Part shown: in pieces, positions 9,824 through 21,171 of the stretch
How the letters are laid out: every line of letters starts with the position of its first letter
Position numbering within the stretch: position 1 is the first letter of the stretch
Source of the DNA: Branchiostoma floridae
Lineage: Eukaryota > Chordata > Leptocardii > Amphioxiformes > Branchiostomatidae
Assembly (NCBI RefSeq): GCF_000003815.2
Contig: NC_049981.1
Location: 10,086,948 to 10,150,947 of the forward strand
Length of the DNA stretch: 64,000 bases
Direction: 5' to 3'
The notes under the pieces: generated by a model
What the model was told of the DNA's origin: nothing
The model's input: the letters and a program-made list of their open reading frames with translations, nothing else
The model's database searches: none
Made by a program: the position numbers and the translations under genes

Positions 9824-12800
9824 GTGACTTTCCTCATTTCACACATCGAGCATCTCGGTTAGGACATGTTATATGAACCAGACTTAGTCTAAAATAACAA
9901 ACAGGTCTTCTAGATTGCAACGATACAATAGAGCAGCACTGGCATGTGTATTTTTCTGTTTTACTACAGGCAGAATTGAAAGACTGAAATCAAAGGTTGA
10001 TGCGGTCAACCTTAAAATGGCCCAAACTGCTGGGACCTTGAACAACATGGCGGAGACAGGGTTGCCGGAGATGCCGGAGTTCAATATCGCTGAAGGGAAG
10101 ACGGCTTTCCAAACCAGCACCCAGGGGTATCATACACCAGCTACAGGCCAGCAGTATCCAGGGGACGCTCGTCTTGCTGTAGACGGGAACACCAATGGCA
10201 TTCACTGGGAAAATTCCTGTATACATACGAAGGGAGAGGCCAACCCTGCGTGGTGGGTGGATCTTGGACAGTCGTATATGATCAAAAGGTACGTGCAGGA
10301 CGTTACACGAAAGCACTCGAAAGCTCCAAGTAGTACAGAACAGTCTATAGAATGTCGTTTAAATGCTTGCTAGAGACGCCTATTGAGCAAAAGCATCTAG
10401 ATCTGGATTTACCTATGGTAAAAGAAAGATTTGCCATCGATTAATCTTTTCTAGAATACTCGTTAGTCATGACCATCCGAAAATCTAAAATTCCACTTTT
10501 AACGTGTAGTCAACGGTATAATACGTAATACAAATTACATGTGATACATATTAATATGTCTGTTTAATTGTGCTGTAAGTAGTTGTTATACATGTAACGT
10601 TAGACCTTACGAAAGTCGCTGTTCTTTTGTCGTGTCAATAAAGATTCCCATATTCAACTAGAGTATCCAATACCTATAGTTTCAAACTACTAAAACTAAA
10701 CAGAACAGGTGAACGTTTCTTGGTGTGCCATCCACATACAGTTTTACAAATTTGTGTCCAATCTTCAAAATGGCAATCTATCATCTGTTCATTTGTTCGT
10801 TGATTCTTTTAATCTGTATATGTTATGCGATGTGTATTGTTTTAATCTTGTAGTCTGTAGGTCTATGTGTACGTATATGTATTTGTATATTTGTCTTAAC
10901 TTTGTAAGAGGGAATATTAGCCCTGATAGGGGCAATAAAAGAATTGTTTCTGTTCATTGTCAAAGCTTCAATTATGGTACGCTTTTCTCTCCTTCTCAGT
11001 TTTTAATTTCACACATGCTGTTCGAGTATTAATTAGCATAATTTGCGTAATTTCATTATGTACGCTCTAATTGGTTGCCACAAACAACCATGGAAATTAG
11101 ACGATGGCATAAGTTTCTGTATATACTGTTTGCCAAATCTGTTCTAACATGTCTTAAAAATAAGATTATTTGCTTTGTCATCATCATCTACAGAGTGGAA
11201 ATCTACAACCGCATGGACTGTTGTTCGGAACGGCTCAACCCCTTCAACATCCACATCGGGAGTTCCAGCACCGTCACCTCCAACCCCAAGTGTGGAGGTG
11301 ATCATCAGATTGACGTGAACCAGCCATCCATTTCCGTTTCCTGCCAGGGGATGACGGGGCGGTACGTCGGCGTTCGTCTTCCCGGTTCCCGCACCCTGAC
11401 CCTGTGCGAGGTCCAAGTCTTTTCCACTTCAGGTATGTCTTTCGTCAACCATTATCATGGCTAACTACGTGTACAGCTTTATAGAAAACAATGCTAACAC
11501 TTAACTTCCAACACTGAATTATACTATAGGGACTTACCCCACTCAACAGAGACGGGGGGCGACATAGACTTTCTGATACGTATGACCCCCTCCTACAAAA
11601 GTGGTGTGTTCCAGACGTCACTGCTGGAGATAAAGAGGGTCATTCGGTGAACAAGTTTGACGGAGATTGACCGTAAAAGTTAGAGGGGTAAGTCCCTATA
11701 GTTTAATTCAGTGTTGGAAGTAAAGTGTTAGCAATATTTTTATAATGTGTTCTACCAATACAGATGAACTTTCATGCTACATGTAAAGCTGCTATCTTAT
11801 GGAATCTGCGGCGCGTTGGCGACCTCACTGCGGCCGGGCGATTTGACAGAGCGCTCAGCATATTTCATGGAGAGAAGTCCTTTACGCTTTGTGTGTTTTG
11901 ATGTCTTTTTTAGTCTATACTTGCACATTTTACCTGATATTTACCTGATTGTTACGTTAAGGGTAACAGAAATCTATTTAGGACGTAGCAAGGCGGCCGA
12001 CTTACCGCAGTCCAGTGCTAGTTCTGGTGCGTTTACATGCAGGAGTAGTGCAGCTCTCTTCTTGAACCCTAGACTTTCCTCAATGTTTTGCACCAGAATT
12101 CTTTACCTGGAAACTGTAGTATCATTTCTTTATTCAAAGTCCTCAATGCCAGTAGAACACAGCTGTCGGTCAAGTTCAAGTTGCATTTTCAATGGTAGTG
12201 CCAATGCTCAGACATTGAGATTTGCATTAAAATTGTCCATATGATATGCCGTTACCTTGAATTGAATCTGTCCGTTTTCAAACTTCATAAGCCAACTGTA
12301 ACAACGTTAACACCAAACACAACAATGAGCAACTTTGACAGATTGATTATTTTCTAATACTGTATAGATGTTGCTGTCCAGTCCGCTCCGATTTCTTCAA
12401 ATACGCCGGCACCCGGTAAGGGTTTATCCTCATTTTGTATTCTAGGTTGCCAGCTATCTAAATTTTGATAATTATATTATGTCAATGATTATTATTCATT
12501 ACAACCATAACAATGGTCGTCGATGTCACTTTGGTTGTCTAATTCAGAGATTTGTTCGAAGTTTTGCAACTTAATTAGGTGAAAGAGTAGAGAAATCTTG
12601 CTACGTTTCATTTAGATCTGCATATTCTCTTCTCTAACTTTGCAGAGTTTTTCTATCTGAGTGTATAAATGTGATAGATGTCTAGATGTGATAACATAAG
12701 TGACTGTATCACAGTTTTTAATATGTCTCCTGGAAAGAAGGTTTTGTATTTTCTTAACGATGCTATATAGTGCCAACCATTTTAATCCTGGTTTTGTGTG

Positions 12801-15800
12801 ACATGTAGGGCCCAGGAGAGATGCTGGTCAACTGTGAAGCCAAGCATGACTGCTTGTCTTAACTAGTGTGATGTCCCTGCCTCCCACACTTAGCCTTAAT
12901 TCAGGGTTGTGCTTCAATTTGTGGTGGCTTCCTATAAATATAGATTTGGTTTTTCCCACATTAAGAATTAGTCTGTTAATTTCTACCCATCTCCTAATTC
13001 GTGTAAGTACAGGTTGCATGATGTTTTCTACTTCAGCAACAGTAGGCGCTGCAGCAGCAAATGGAGTGGTGTCGTCAGTATATAAAACTATGTCAGTATT
13101 AGTATCCGTTGTTATGGTAGGGAGGTCGTTGGTGTACAGGCAAAACAGTAAGGGCCCAAGGCAGCTCCCTTGTGGCACTCCACACCTGTTCTCTCTATAT
13201 GATGAGAAGTCCCCATTTATAAACACAGCCTGTTCCCTTCCTCTGAGGTAACTCTCTACCCACCTGACTGCCAGGTCATTGAACCCGTAACATTTCAACT
13301 TGGCTAGCAGGATATCATGATTAAATATGTCAAAGGCTGCACTAAAGTCTAGCAGTACAGCTCCAACTATGTTTCCTTTATTCACTTCAGTCAGCCACTG
13401 GTCAGTCATTTGTATTAGTGCACTTGAGGTGGAATGATGCTTCTTATAAGCATGTTGGCATTCTGAGATGATGTCGTTTTGGAGGAGATAGTTTTGAAAC
13501 TGCGTCTGAACTATTTTCTCCACTAGCTTGCTGATAGCTGGGAGCAGACTTATAGGTCGACTGTTTGGCCCATTTAATGGAGCTGACTTATCTTTTATCA
13601 GAAGAATGATTTTAGCCTTTTTCCATTGTGAGGGAAATAGTCCCTGTGTTAGGGAACAGTTTATTATATGGCAAAGAGGACTGGCTATGTAGTTTTGGTT
13701 TGTGGAAGGGACTTTAGTAGCTCCTTTACCTGCTCTTCAGTGACAGTTTGAAAAGAGAAGGAGCAGTTCTTTGAGGTCATGTTGTTCCTCTTAATTGGTG
13801 CTAGTGCTTCTTCCATGTCTAGTTGTCCTTCTTGTGTGAGGTTGTTTACCTTGTTAATGAAGTAATCATTAAAATATGTTGCAATATCACTGGGTTTGGT
13901 CCATATCTGTCCATCAGATTCTATGAAGTTGGGTGTTTTACAAGTCTTTCTACCCAACATACTGTTAATCACATTCCAGAGTTGCTTGGTGTTATGTTTA
14001 CTACTGTGTGCCTCTAACTGCTCTTTATAAAAGGCTTTCTTCTTTTCCCTGTTCTCCTTTACTGTGTCATTTCTCAGACGTTTGTAACGTTGGAAGTCAG
14101 ATGCTAAGCCTGATGTATGAGATTCACGTTTAGCCTGGTCTCGCAGATCCATAAGAAGATCATCGTCGACCCATCGGGCTGGCGATGCTCTGACAGGTCT
14201 CTTGTGGACAGGAGCATGTTGGTTGGCTATATTAGTGAAAAGTCTCATAAAGTTGTTCAAGGCTTCTTCTACGTCATAGCTATTGTGCACAGAGTGCCAG
14301 GAAGACGAGCTATGTCTTGGAGGAAGTGGTCTTCATCAAATTTCCTATATGAGCGTTTTATGTGGTGGAGGTTTGTATCTTTGGTAGTTTTGTTTTCCTT
14401 GTGGTGTGCACTAGATTGTGGTCAGTACACCCAAATGTAATAGACTGTGTGTGAGTGAATTTGTCCGCTCTGTTTGTGAATATTAAATCTAGGCAAGAAG
14501 AAGTAGCAGAACCATTTGCGGATCTTCCAATCCTGGTAGGACTTGCAACTATCTGTTCTAGGTTCAGTGATGACAGATCTGACTCATGCGAGGACTAATC
14601 CTTGTATGGTTTTTGTTTCTTCTGATTGATTTATTCCTTTGAAATAATTGTTGTATGTTCCACATAAGTTCAGGTCCTTGTCAGGTTTTATGATTTCACT
14701 TTTGTTCATGAAGTTGTACATTAATATAACTATGATTTTGGTTCTTCCCTTATATTGATCATATTTCATTTCATTTTAACTTATGGACAATTGGTCGCTT
14801 TGTTTTATTGATTTCATTTGTAACTTCTAATTATCTATGATTTCATTGTTTTGTTGAGTGTATGTCTATGTTTATGTTACTTTGCTATGGCCCATTGGCG
14901 GCAGAGAGCGAATAAAGATCATCAACTCAAGTCTTTCTTTTAAAGGGCAATTGTCATTTAGCCAGTCAATGTTAAAATCTCCTATTATGATACAAATCTC
15001 CTATTATGATGACCTCTGTTGTTGTTGAACTCTAACTTGTTGGTAATGATAGAATGTAAAATTTGTCATCCTCTGTTGGCTTAAGACGGCCCATGGCCTG
15101 GAATAAAGTAGTATTCTATACATCGATCGTAACTTTTGATTGCTCGGTCGCACTACGATGAAACTTCACACAGTTTTAGTACTACTTTAAACACATTGAA
15201 TACTTGTGATTTTTTTTGTACATGCCGGATTTTGGGTTAGAAATAAACATTTTGGTTAAAAAAAAGTGTTGTTTATTTCATGAGTCTAGTCCCAACTGGA
15301 AACAAGACTTTGAATTATGATATTCTAAAGGATGAAAGCCAACCTTAAACTTATCATTTTTATCCGCGGCTATTTTGTTTTAAATTAGGATTATATTGTT
15401 TTTTTGGGCCGAAAACATCAGAAACGACCATTTTTTTTCAATTTTTTCGTTGAAAATGCACCATAGTTAAAAACATAAAATGATTAAACAAAATAGCCGC
15501 GGACAATTTTGATAACAAAGGGATAATAGGTAATTCTTGAGTACAAAAAAGATCAGTACTTTTATTTTGAGCTGTGACTAAAGCCGTAAATGTCATAACT
15601 TGACCGCACAGACACCCACCAAGGATAAATGGTCCTTAGGTGCCTATTTACGTTGAAAAGTCGCAAATAACCACAGGTTCGAACGCGCGTTCGGTTCGAA
15701 TTACGTAATGGAACATCATAGAACACGTGTTCGAATTCGGCTGGACAAGGGAACACGCGCCCGAACTCGGACACAAATCGAGCGTGCATGGGCCGTCTTA

Positions 15801-18800
15801 AGCCAACAGAGTCGAAAAAATGCACATGGTCACCGAAATGGCATGCAATGTGAAAATCAGTTCTGAGCAATCATCAATATCTCACATCTTATAGTAGGTT
15901 ATCCGATGGTGCCTAATCGTATCTCCCACATTCTTGTGTTTCAGAGACATGTGGACTATCGACGTTTATCCACGTTCCCCAGAGTGACTGTGCTGGCTCG
16001 CGCATAGACATAGCCGCGCACGGCGGCGTGACTCTCCAGTTCTGCGCAGACGCTTGCTGTGCAGACCCGACATGCCTGTCGTTCCAACACAACGCCCAGT
16101 CAACTTGCTATTTAAAAAACAAGCTCTGCTCAGCAGGGGAGAAAGGGTATGCGGGAGGTGGTAACATGTACGATCGGCAAGGTGAGTGCAGTTACTGTGG
16201 GCACCAGTGTTGGATTGGACAGACAGGGCTGTACATATAACACAGTCACACCACGGTGAAACATTATAATAAAAAGCTGACGTGCTTGTAGTAGGTGGGA
16301 AGTCAGGTCTCTGGTTAAGGTATGCTCCTGGTATGGCTGAGCAAAATTTCAAAACAATACTTGAACAAAAATGTTATTAGTTTTCTAGTTCTATTTTCAT
16401 AATGTAATATACTTCCCTGTCACACTATGCTATTCGCCTATCAAAATTCAAGGTCAAAGTAGCTGTCTTAAATTAGTTATCTTTCTCAGAAATACTGACC
16501 CAATCCTTCCTCACCAGACTTCACTCCTGATAATAAAGCTTTTCTCATGATCACGTGCTTGTGTTGCAAGAATCTGGTATTGAAACACCGCATAAGTGGC
16601 GTCGTTTGTGGTCTAACTGGTAGAGTGTTGGGATCAAAACCTCAGAGGTCCTGAGATCGATATTCGCCATGTCTTCTACATTTTGCCCTTGGGAAAGGTA
16701 GTTTACACCACCTTGCTCACTTCACCCAGTTGGTATCTTCGGTCGAGGAGGTAAAATACTAAATGTAACATATACCTTCTGTCTGTACTTTGTATATGGC
16801 ACTGTTAGAACAAGTTATTACTAAGTTGAGTACATTGCCACATTGCCCACGCCTGTCCCAAAGCAAATAAATAAAATAATATAAACTAGAGTTCGGTGAC
16901 CTCATACCTCCATGAGATATATAGAGCTTTTGTTAATTTTATGCAAATGGATTGCACATTTTTATGATTTATGCATGGTGATGTTCTTTATTGACCAACA
17001 TACATATGTCACAAGTATAAAATTCCCATCATTAATCATTATGCGGTTTTGCAATTTCCGCATATATTATCCAAATCAGTTCCTCGTTAGCATATTGGGT
17101 ATCTGCTTATCACGATGGTCAAATTTGGCCAAAAAGTTCCCATTCGACCGCTGGGTATCGGGTTACCGGGGCTCCCGCGCGCGCGCTCCGGGGAACCTGA
17201 CAGTAACTGGAACATATTCCAACAAATCATGATAGTTAGAAAAGCAACTCCTCACACGTGCCTCGTCGAGATTAAATGAAAACTGGCACTAGCAGTGTGT
17301 ACGTATATATACGTAATAGTAAACGTTTAAATCCTGAATGCCAGTAGAACACAGCTGTCTCCAATATTGGTGGTCAAGTTGTATTTTCAATGTCAGTATC
17401 AATGTGCAGACATAGACATTTGCATTTAGATTCTTATGCCATTGCCTTCAACTCAAGCCATTCTCTATCTATTTTCAAACTTTATAAGCGAACTGCAACA
17501 ACTTAACACCAATCACAACAATAAGCAATTTTGATGGATGGATTTTTGGTAATACTGTATAGATGTTGCTGTCCAATCCGCACCCGCACCGGCACCCACA
17601 CCGGCACCCGGTAAGGATTTATCCTCATTTTGTATTCTAGGTTGCCAGCTATCTAAATTTTGATAATTATATCATATCAATGATTATTATTCATTACAAC
17701 CATAATGAAACACATTTTATGTCAAACTGCTCTCTCTATAATCAAGGAAGAAAAGAGCTGTTCAAAGAGACCATCAAATTCCACCCAAACTTCCTCACAT
17801 TCACCGACAAAAAGAAATCAGTTCTCCTTCTAACATCACAAAACCCACACATAATAAAAAAAGTGGGATCTTTCGTCTTCCACTGTCTTCGATAAAGGAG
17901 TCGAACCCAATAAACCAGGATCTAGAGTTAGCTTTTACTAGATTTAGACTAGAGTAGACACTTGTGATTTTGTATCTTACATTGTTTGAATCTTCTATGT
18001 TAACTGCAATTAGCCCACGGGCAAGAATTTGCAATAAACTTGCCTATACTGCATAACAATGGTCGTCGATGTCACTTCGGTTGTCTGATTCAGAGATTTG
18101 CTCGCAGTTTTGCAACTTAGGTGAAAGAGTAGAGAACTCTTGCTATATTTAATTTAGATCTGCATATTCTCTTCTCTGACTTTGCAGAGTTTTTCTATCT
18201 GAGTGTATAAATGTAAATATGACACTATTCATTACCTTGGTCAGGTGTCAATGTCGCTCAAGGCAAAACGGCGTTCCAAACAAGCACATCGGGGTACTGG
18301 ATACCAGTTACAGGCGAGGTGTTCAGCGGGGAAGCCCACCTTGCTGTGGACGGGAACACCAATGGCGATCACGGCGCAAATTCCTGCACACACACCAACG
18401 GAGAGGGCAACGATGCGTGGTGGGTGGATCTTGGACGATCGTACGTGATTAACAGGTAGGTCACTACGTCTCTTATTAGATATTACTGTTACTGTACAAG
18501 GTCGCGGTGCACTTTTCTTTCTGATTATTTCCTGTTCGATGATTCAGAGTCTCACATGAAGACTCTGACATGGCATACTATGTTTTCATCGCTTTGTCAT
18601 CATAATGTATAGGCCCTGGAGTACATGGCAAAAGCATCATTAAATAATCCATTATATCATAATCTGTGTATATTTCTTCGTGTGCAATTTGCTTTCCGTT
18701 CCCCAAACAATGCGGGCTGGAAATGGGACTCTTGTAGACTTTTCTGATTCTGGATTCGGTGTTTCATAATCAATGTCGTATTGCACATGAAGAATCTGAT

Positions 18801-19087
18801 CGTGTAAAATGTGTTAATCTATAATCATCATCATCATCTACAGTGTTGTCATATTCAATCGTATGGACTGTTGTTCGGAACGGCTCAACCCCTTCAACAT
18901 CCACATCGGGGATTCCGACCAGGTCATCGCAAACCCCAAGTGCGGAGGTGATCATCAGATCGACCTCAGCCAACCGTCCATTTCCGTTTCCTGTCAGGGG
19001 ATGACGGGAAGGTACGTCGGCGTTCGTCTGGTTGGTTCTTCTCGAGCAATGTCATTGTGCGAGGTCCAAGTCTTTTCCAATTCATAG
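9147..19087 (+). CDS. Gene 2: secreted F-lectin / PAN / F-lectin protein
   Basis: Exons: 9147-9258, 9970-10288, 11194-11432, 12368-12415, 15945-16181, 17563-17610, 18245-18455, 18844-19087. Lengths sum to 1458 bases, i.e. 485 aa plus a TAG stop, and every junction keeps frame. Order: signal peptide, amphipathic helix, F-type lectin 1, short Pro-rich linker, PAN/apple domain, Pro-rich linker, F-type lectin 2. F-type lectins bind fucosylated glycans; both domains keep the HX26RXDX4R motif (counted by eye as exactly 26 residues between His and Arg), so binding is likely retained. PAN domains bind proteins or sugars. Secreted multivalent glycan recognition is inferred. Introns carry a (TG)n tract, a MITE, a LINE, a TIR element and a SINE. 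Confidence 0.8.
9687..9822. repeat. (TA)n/(TG)n microsatellite
   Basis: A short TA run from about 9693 continues into a long near-perfect TG run to 9822, within gene 2 intron 1. The Cys-Val open frames here are repeat artefacts. Confidence 0.95.
9970..10288 (+). CDS. Gene 2 exon 2: helix + F-type lectin 1, first half
   Basis: Follows TTACTACAG, ends AAAAG before GTACGT (phase 2). It encodes [32 protein letters not shown], and without a separate linker the F-lectin start [12 protein letters not shown] through [28 protein letters not shown]. The His in CIHTK is the first residue of the fucose-binding motif. In gene 5 the helix and lectin start lie on separate exons, so this is a fused exon. 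Confidence 0.9.
10568..10650 (+). mobile_element. Retroposon 3' tail fragment
   Basis: Contains ACCTTACGAAAGTCGCTGTT then TTTTGTCGTGTCAATAAAGA. The reverse complement of the same tail occurs at 32637-32690 and 35740-35820. The common AATAAAGATT end marks a LINE or SINE 3' terminus; the family is not named. Confidence 0.55.
10780..10950 (+). repeat. Retroposon 3'-like fragment shared by F-lectin introns
   Basis: Shares the order TTATGCGATG, TTTTAATCTTGTA, CTGTATGTCTnTGTG, TTTGTC, GATAGG and GCAATAAAAGAA with 26765-26930 and 29335-29500. All three lie in the intron between the two F-lectin half exons, so the insertion probably predates domain duplication. Confidence 0.55.
11194..11432 (+). CDS. 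Gene 2 exon 3: F-type lectin 1, second half
   Basis: Follows CATCTACAG and ends TTCAG before GTATGT. It encodes [20 protein letters not shown] with vicinal cysteines, then [29 protein letters not shown] and [19 protein letters not shown] fits RXDX4R, and the His on the previous exon is 26 residues before the Arg. Confidence 0.92.
11475..11750. mobile_element. MITE with about 50-base TIRs
   Basis: The left arm at 11492-11540 (TGCTAACACTTAACTTCCAA onwards to GGGACTTACCCC) is matched inverted at 11685-11733 (GGGGTAAGTCCCTATAG to GTGTTAGCA). Weaker pairing extends to about 11475 and 11750. No coding capacity. It lies in a gene 2 intron. Confidence 0.8.
12368..12415 (+). CDS. Gene 2 exon 4: Pro/Ser linker
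   Basis: A 48-base phase 1-1 exon between CTGTATAG and GTAAGG encoding [17 protein letters not shown]. The same mini-exon with flanking intron recurs at 17563, 28303, 30871, 33950 and, much expanded, 39254. It acts as a flexible hinge between domains. Confidence 0.8.
12828..13523 (-). pseudogene. LINE reverse transcriptase fragment
   Basis: A 231-residue open frame with non-LTR reverse transcriptase motifs in order: HHSTSSALIQMTDQW, LLDFSAAFDIFNHDIL, GVPQGSCLGPLL, LYTDDTTPF and WVEINRLILNVGKT. The frame is preceded out of frame by KKAKIILLIKDKSAPLNGPN, showing a frameshifted parent. Confidence 0.85.
13685..14290 (-). pseudogene. LINE ORF2 middle region
   Basis: A 201-residue frame, Lys/Arg-rich, with the typical region between endonuclease and reverse transcriptase: PVRASPARWVDDDLLMDLRD, RYKRLRNDTVKENREKKKAF and QLWNVINSMLGRK. 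It is frameshifted from both neighbours. Confidence 0.8.
14600..14930 (+). mobile_element. Probable inserted retroposon fragment inside the LINE
   Basis: This stretch splits the endonuclease of the LINE and ends GAGCGAATAAAGATCATCAA, like a retroposon 3' end on the + strand. The family is not recognised and the boundaries are approximate. Confidence 0.4.
15071..15811. mobile_element. TIR element, about 740 bases
   Basis: CTCTGTTGGCTTAAGACGGC at 15071 is repeated inverted at 15787-15811 (ending AAGCCAACAGAG). A second internal inverted pair, CCGCGGCTATTTTGTTTTAA near 15365 and AAACAAAATAGCCGCGG near 15487, forms a long hairpin. No transposase is seen. The element ends about 130 bases before the PAN exon. 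Confidence 0.75.
15945..16181 (+). CDS. Gene 2 exon 5: PAN/apple-like domain
   Basis: Follows TGTGTTTCAG and ends CAAG before GTGAGT (phase 1-1, 79 codons). Translation: TCGLSTFIHVPQSDC, GVTLQFCADACCADPTCLSF, STCYLKNKLCSAGEKG and GGNMYDRQG. The CxxxCCxxPxCxSF pattern followed by CYLK is characteristic of PAN/apple domains, which bind protein or carbohydrate. An Asn-Met-Tyr-Asp end matches family practice. A ghost of the exon's 3' edge and following intron lies at 45765. Confidence 0.82.
16601..16880 (+). mobile_element. tRNA-derived SINE
   Basis: The head GGTCTAACTGGTAGAGTG resembles a polymerase III A box and AGGTCCTGAGATCGAT a B box. A unique body and an A/T-rich tail ending in AAATAAATAAAATAA follow. 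It is in gene 2 intron 5. Confidence 0.6.
16885..17115. repeat. Copy of the ATGCAAAT-rich interspersed repeat
   Basis: Starts CTAGAGTTCGGTGACCTCAT and matches 3330-3560 in the same orientation, with ATGCAAAT and CATGGTGATGTTC blocks. Non-coding. Confidence 0.6.
17563..17610 (+). CDS. Gene 2 exon 6: Pro-rich linker
   Basis: A 48-base phase 1-1 exon between CTGTATAG and GTAAGG encoding [17 protein letters not shown]. It is a paralogue of 12368-12415 with extra Pro-Ala repeats. The flanking intron (about 17330-17670) is also homologous. Confidence 0.78.
18245..18455 (+). CDS. Gene 2 exon 7: F-type lectin 2, first half
   Basis: Follows CTTGGTCAG and ends AACAG before GTAGGT (phase 1 to 2). Reading from GTC at 18247 gives [50 protein letters not shown] and VDLGRSYVIN. 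There is no in-frame Met near its start, so ATG-based frames miss it. The motif His (CTHTN) is present. Confidence 0.88.
18844..19087 (+). CDS. Gene 2 exon 8: F-type lectin 2, second half, terminal
   Basis: Follows ATCTACAG; encodes [50 protein letters not shown] and CEVQVFSNS, then TAG at 19085-19087. Sister exons continue TTCAG into a GT donor; here TTCATAG precedes GTATAC, so two extra bases make the stop. RXDX4R is intact. Confidence 0.9.
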
Positions 19088-20390
19088 GTATACAATAGGT
19101 ATAAATGTTATGATATTTGACTATGGCCGTCGCCAATGTGGCTATGCTTAACAAACATTTGTTGTGTGGATTGATTAGCTGATTCTAAGAAGTGAAGAAG
19201 CAAGCGAGTTTCATGTCTGTATTGGTGTTCTTTATTTGCTCTACGAAGAAGTCTTCAGTGCCTTGAAAGTTTTGTGTCATTGACTGATGTATAATGATGA
19301 CACGCATTCCTTGTGATGTATCCTTCCTGCTTGTACAACTATTCAATCTATTGTCACAGTGTTACTTACCACATGGACAGGGTCTATTCTAATTCATGAA
19401 AAAGTCGTATACGTAGCAAACACGACTACCTTTGAATTTTTTTTATCACATTTACCAAGCATCTGGAATTGCTATTGCACCTGTATGCAGCTCGTTCGCA
19501 TATTTTGCTGTGATTTCTGTGCTATGTATTTGAAATTTGCATGTGACTAATGTGTGAATAATGTACTGCACTTTGATGAAAAATGCGATCTTCGTCTGCT
19601 TTAAGAATAATGCTTAAAGATCGGATTTCGTGCAGAAACTGTAGTGGATTTGAAATAGGTACCCGTTGTATGACTACAAGGTTCAAAAGAAAGTAATATC
19701 TGTGTCATCGGTCTTGTTTCAGAAAAACGTGATTACTGGATAATAAGTTTTTCCACCAAAGGTCGTTTATCATGGGCGTTTTTTGTAATTTTACACTTGA
19801 TTAATCCTTTTCAATTGTAATCACTCCAGTCGTCACCCATAAAGTTTCCCACGGTAGTCATAGTACAATTGGTACAAAGTGATTATAGTTTAATTTTCTA
19901 CGTGTATATTGTCTGTTTCTTACATGATCTGAACAAATGAACCCTAAGGCATAAAGGATGCTGGAGTGGCATATAAATATGCGTGATTGTGATTGTGTCT
20001 GTGTGATAAATCAAATATCAAATACCACGTTTGACTGATGATTCAAGTGATGCTTTTCGATTGTCATAATTCCAGCGACCCATTACAGAGTAATTAATGC
20101 TTAACTAAATGCAAAGTTATTAAGGGTCAGTTTGCTAGGTGAGGATTGAGATCGAGGAAAGTATTCGATATCACAATTCAAAGAAGCACTGTCAGTATCT
20201 TTTTATCGTGATATTTCTCTCGCAGTATCGATAGATTCATGTATCATATAGTCAAAATGTTATGACTCTAGTATTGAAAGCGTGATTGTATAGACATTGA
20301 AAACGGTTCTTTGCGTTGCATTTGGGATTGCTTTATAAACAATTACGCAGATGGTATACCTTGGATATTTTTTCGCGTTAATTACGACAA
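19088..20390. other. Intergenic between genes 2 and 3
   Basis: No exon recognised. A fragment of the 6818 hairpin family lies near 19500-19560. The remaining A/T-rich sequence shows nothing definite. Confidence 0.45.
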
Positions 20391-21059
20391 CTCGGGCAAG
20401 AATCTGCAGGCAGAAAAAGGGCACAGATGTCATTGTAAGTCATTGACGTTACAAACTGGTGCTAAATCCGGTAAAGCGACACTTTCTCATTGTCTAGACA
20501 CTAGGACGCACATGTCCTCTATCCTGTCAGTGTCAGTTGGTATCATTTTATTTCTTTAGATTGAAGTAAACTTGAAAGTTGGAGATGGTCAAATGTATAT
20601 GCATACACATCTATAGTGAGTGTGTGTGTGTCTTTCCACGAAGTCTACCCCCACAGCGTAAAGACTTTGTAAGACGGTCAAATTGAATTACCATGAAGCA
20701 CTTTAAAAGTCAAAAGCTCTTTACAATTGAGTACTCTCAACCGTCAAGTTCGCCACAATGAAACATATTCAGATGTCTTTTTCAGCTTATATTTTTCGTC
20801 AGCACAAAAGACGCAAACCTGAGTGCTTAACTGAATTTGTACCGCTTGAACAGTCCTGAGAACATTGCGCAGATCATTAAGTTTACCGCTCACAATATAG
20901 TGCTTTCATATAGGTGTTGGCAAATCGTTAAGACCATACATAAAAAGTGTGCTCGTCAAAAAACAGAGAACGGCTGTACGCTCGGTTCCAACGTTTATCA
21001 ACTGCTGTAACAAATTCTTGTGAAAAAGGAGTCAATGTAAGAACTACAGATAATCAAAG
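20391..21059 (+). promoter_or_regulatory. Gene 3 upstream region, shared with gene 4
   Basis: The region matches 56195-56898 closely: ATCCGGTAAAGCGACACTnTC, GCACATGTCCnCTATCCTGTC, TCTTTCCACGAAGTCTAC, CAATGAAACATATTCAGATG and CGCAAACCTGAGTGCTTAAC. Just before the ATG is ACTACAGATAATCAAAGATG. The conservation over 650 bases marks a recently duplicated promoter; specific factor sites were not assigned. Confidence 0.55.
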
Positions 21060-21171
21060 ATGAGAGACCAGAGACGCATTCGAACGGCCCTGATGTTGTT
21101 GCTGTTTTACGTTCTGTGGTTGGGGAGAGGAGATTCCGCCATTACAAAACAACAAGCTCTGCACCTTAAAA
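21060..21171 (+). CDS. Gene 3 exon 1: signal peptide
   Basis: The ATG after ATAATCAAAG gives [20 protein letters not shown] then [17 protein letters not shown]. Ends TTAAAA before GTAAGT, phase 1. Clear secretion signal. Confidence 0.85.

Larger units (their letters stand above)
12765..15010 (-). mobile_element. Degenerate CR1/L2-like LINE (endonuclease + reverse transcriptase)
   Basis: On the minus strand, pieces of one ORF2 read in order: an endonuclease fragment with IIIGDFNIDWLND near 14990-14940; an endonuclease C-terminus (LNLEQIVASPTR, SCLDLIFTN, TDHNLVH) at about 14580-14290; a linker region (14290-13685); and the reverse transcriptase (13640-12828) with AVLLDFSAAFD, GVPQGSCLGPLLF and catalytic YTDD. 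An LGFTVDQHLSWALHVTQ motif continues to about 12765. Frameshifts near 14280, 13690 and 12845 and a 5' interruption (about 14600-14930) make it inactive. It lies antisense in a gene 2 intron. Confidence 0.85.

Noticed and set aside
9653-9876. Cys/Val-rich open frames
   Set aside because: They translate the (TG)n microsatellite and have no splice or domain support.
11144-11416. Minus-strand frames opposite F-lectin exons (also at 18770, 27177, 29745, 62005)
   Set aside because: They mirror the conserved plus-strand lectin exons and have no independent support.
15966-16352. 128-residue minus-strand frame, repeated at 45713-45943
   Set aside because: It is a shadow of the PAN exon and its duplicated intron; it contains no recognisable domain.
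16601-16880. Functional tRNA gene
   Set aside because: The A and B box-like words are present but the sequence does not fold into a clean tRNA and has a SINE body.
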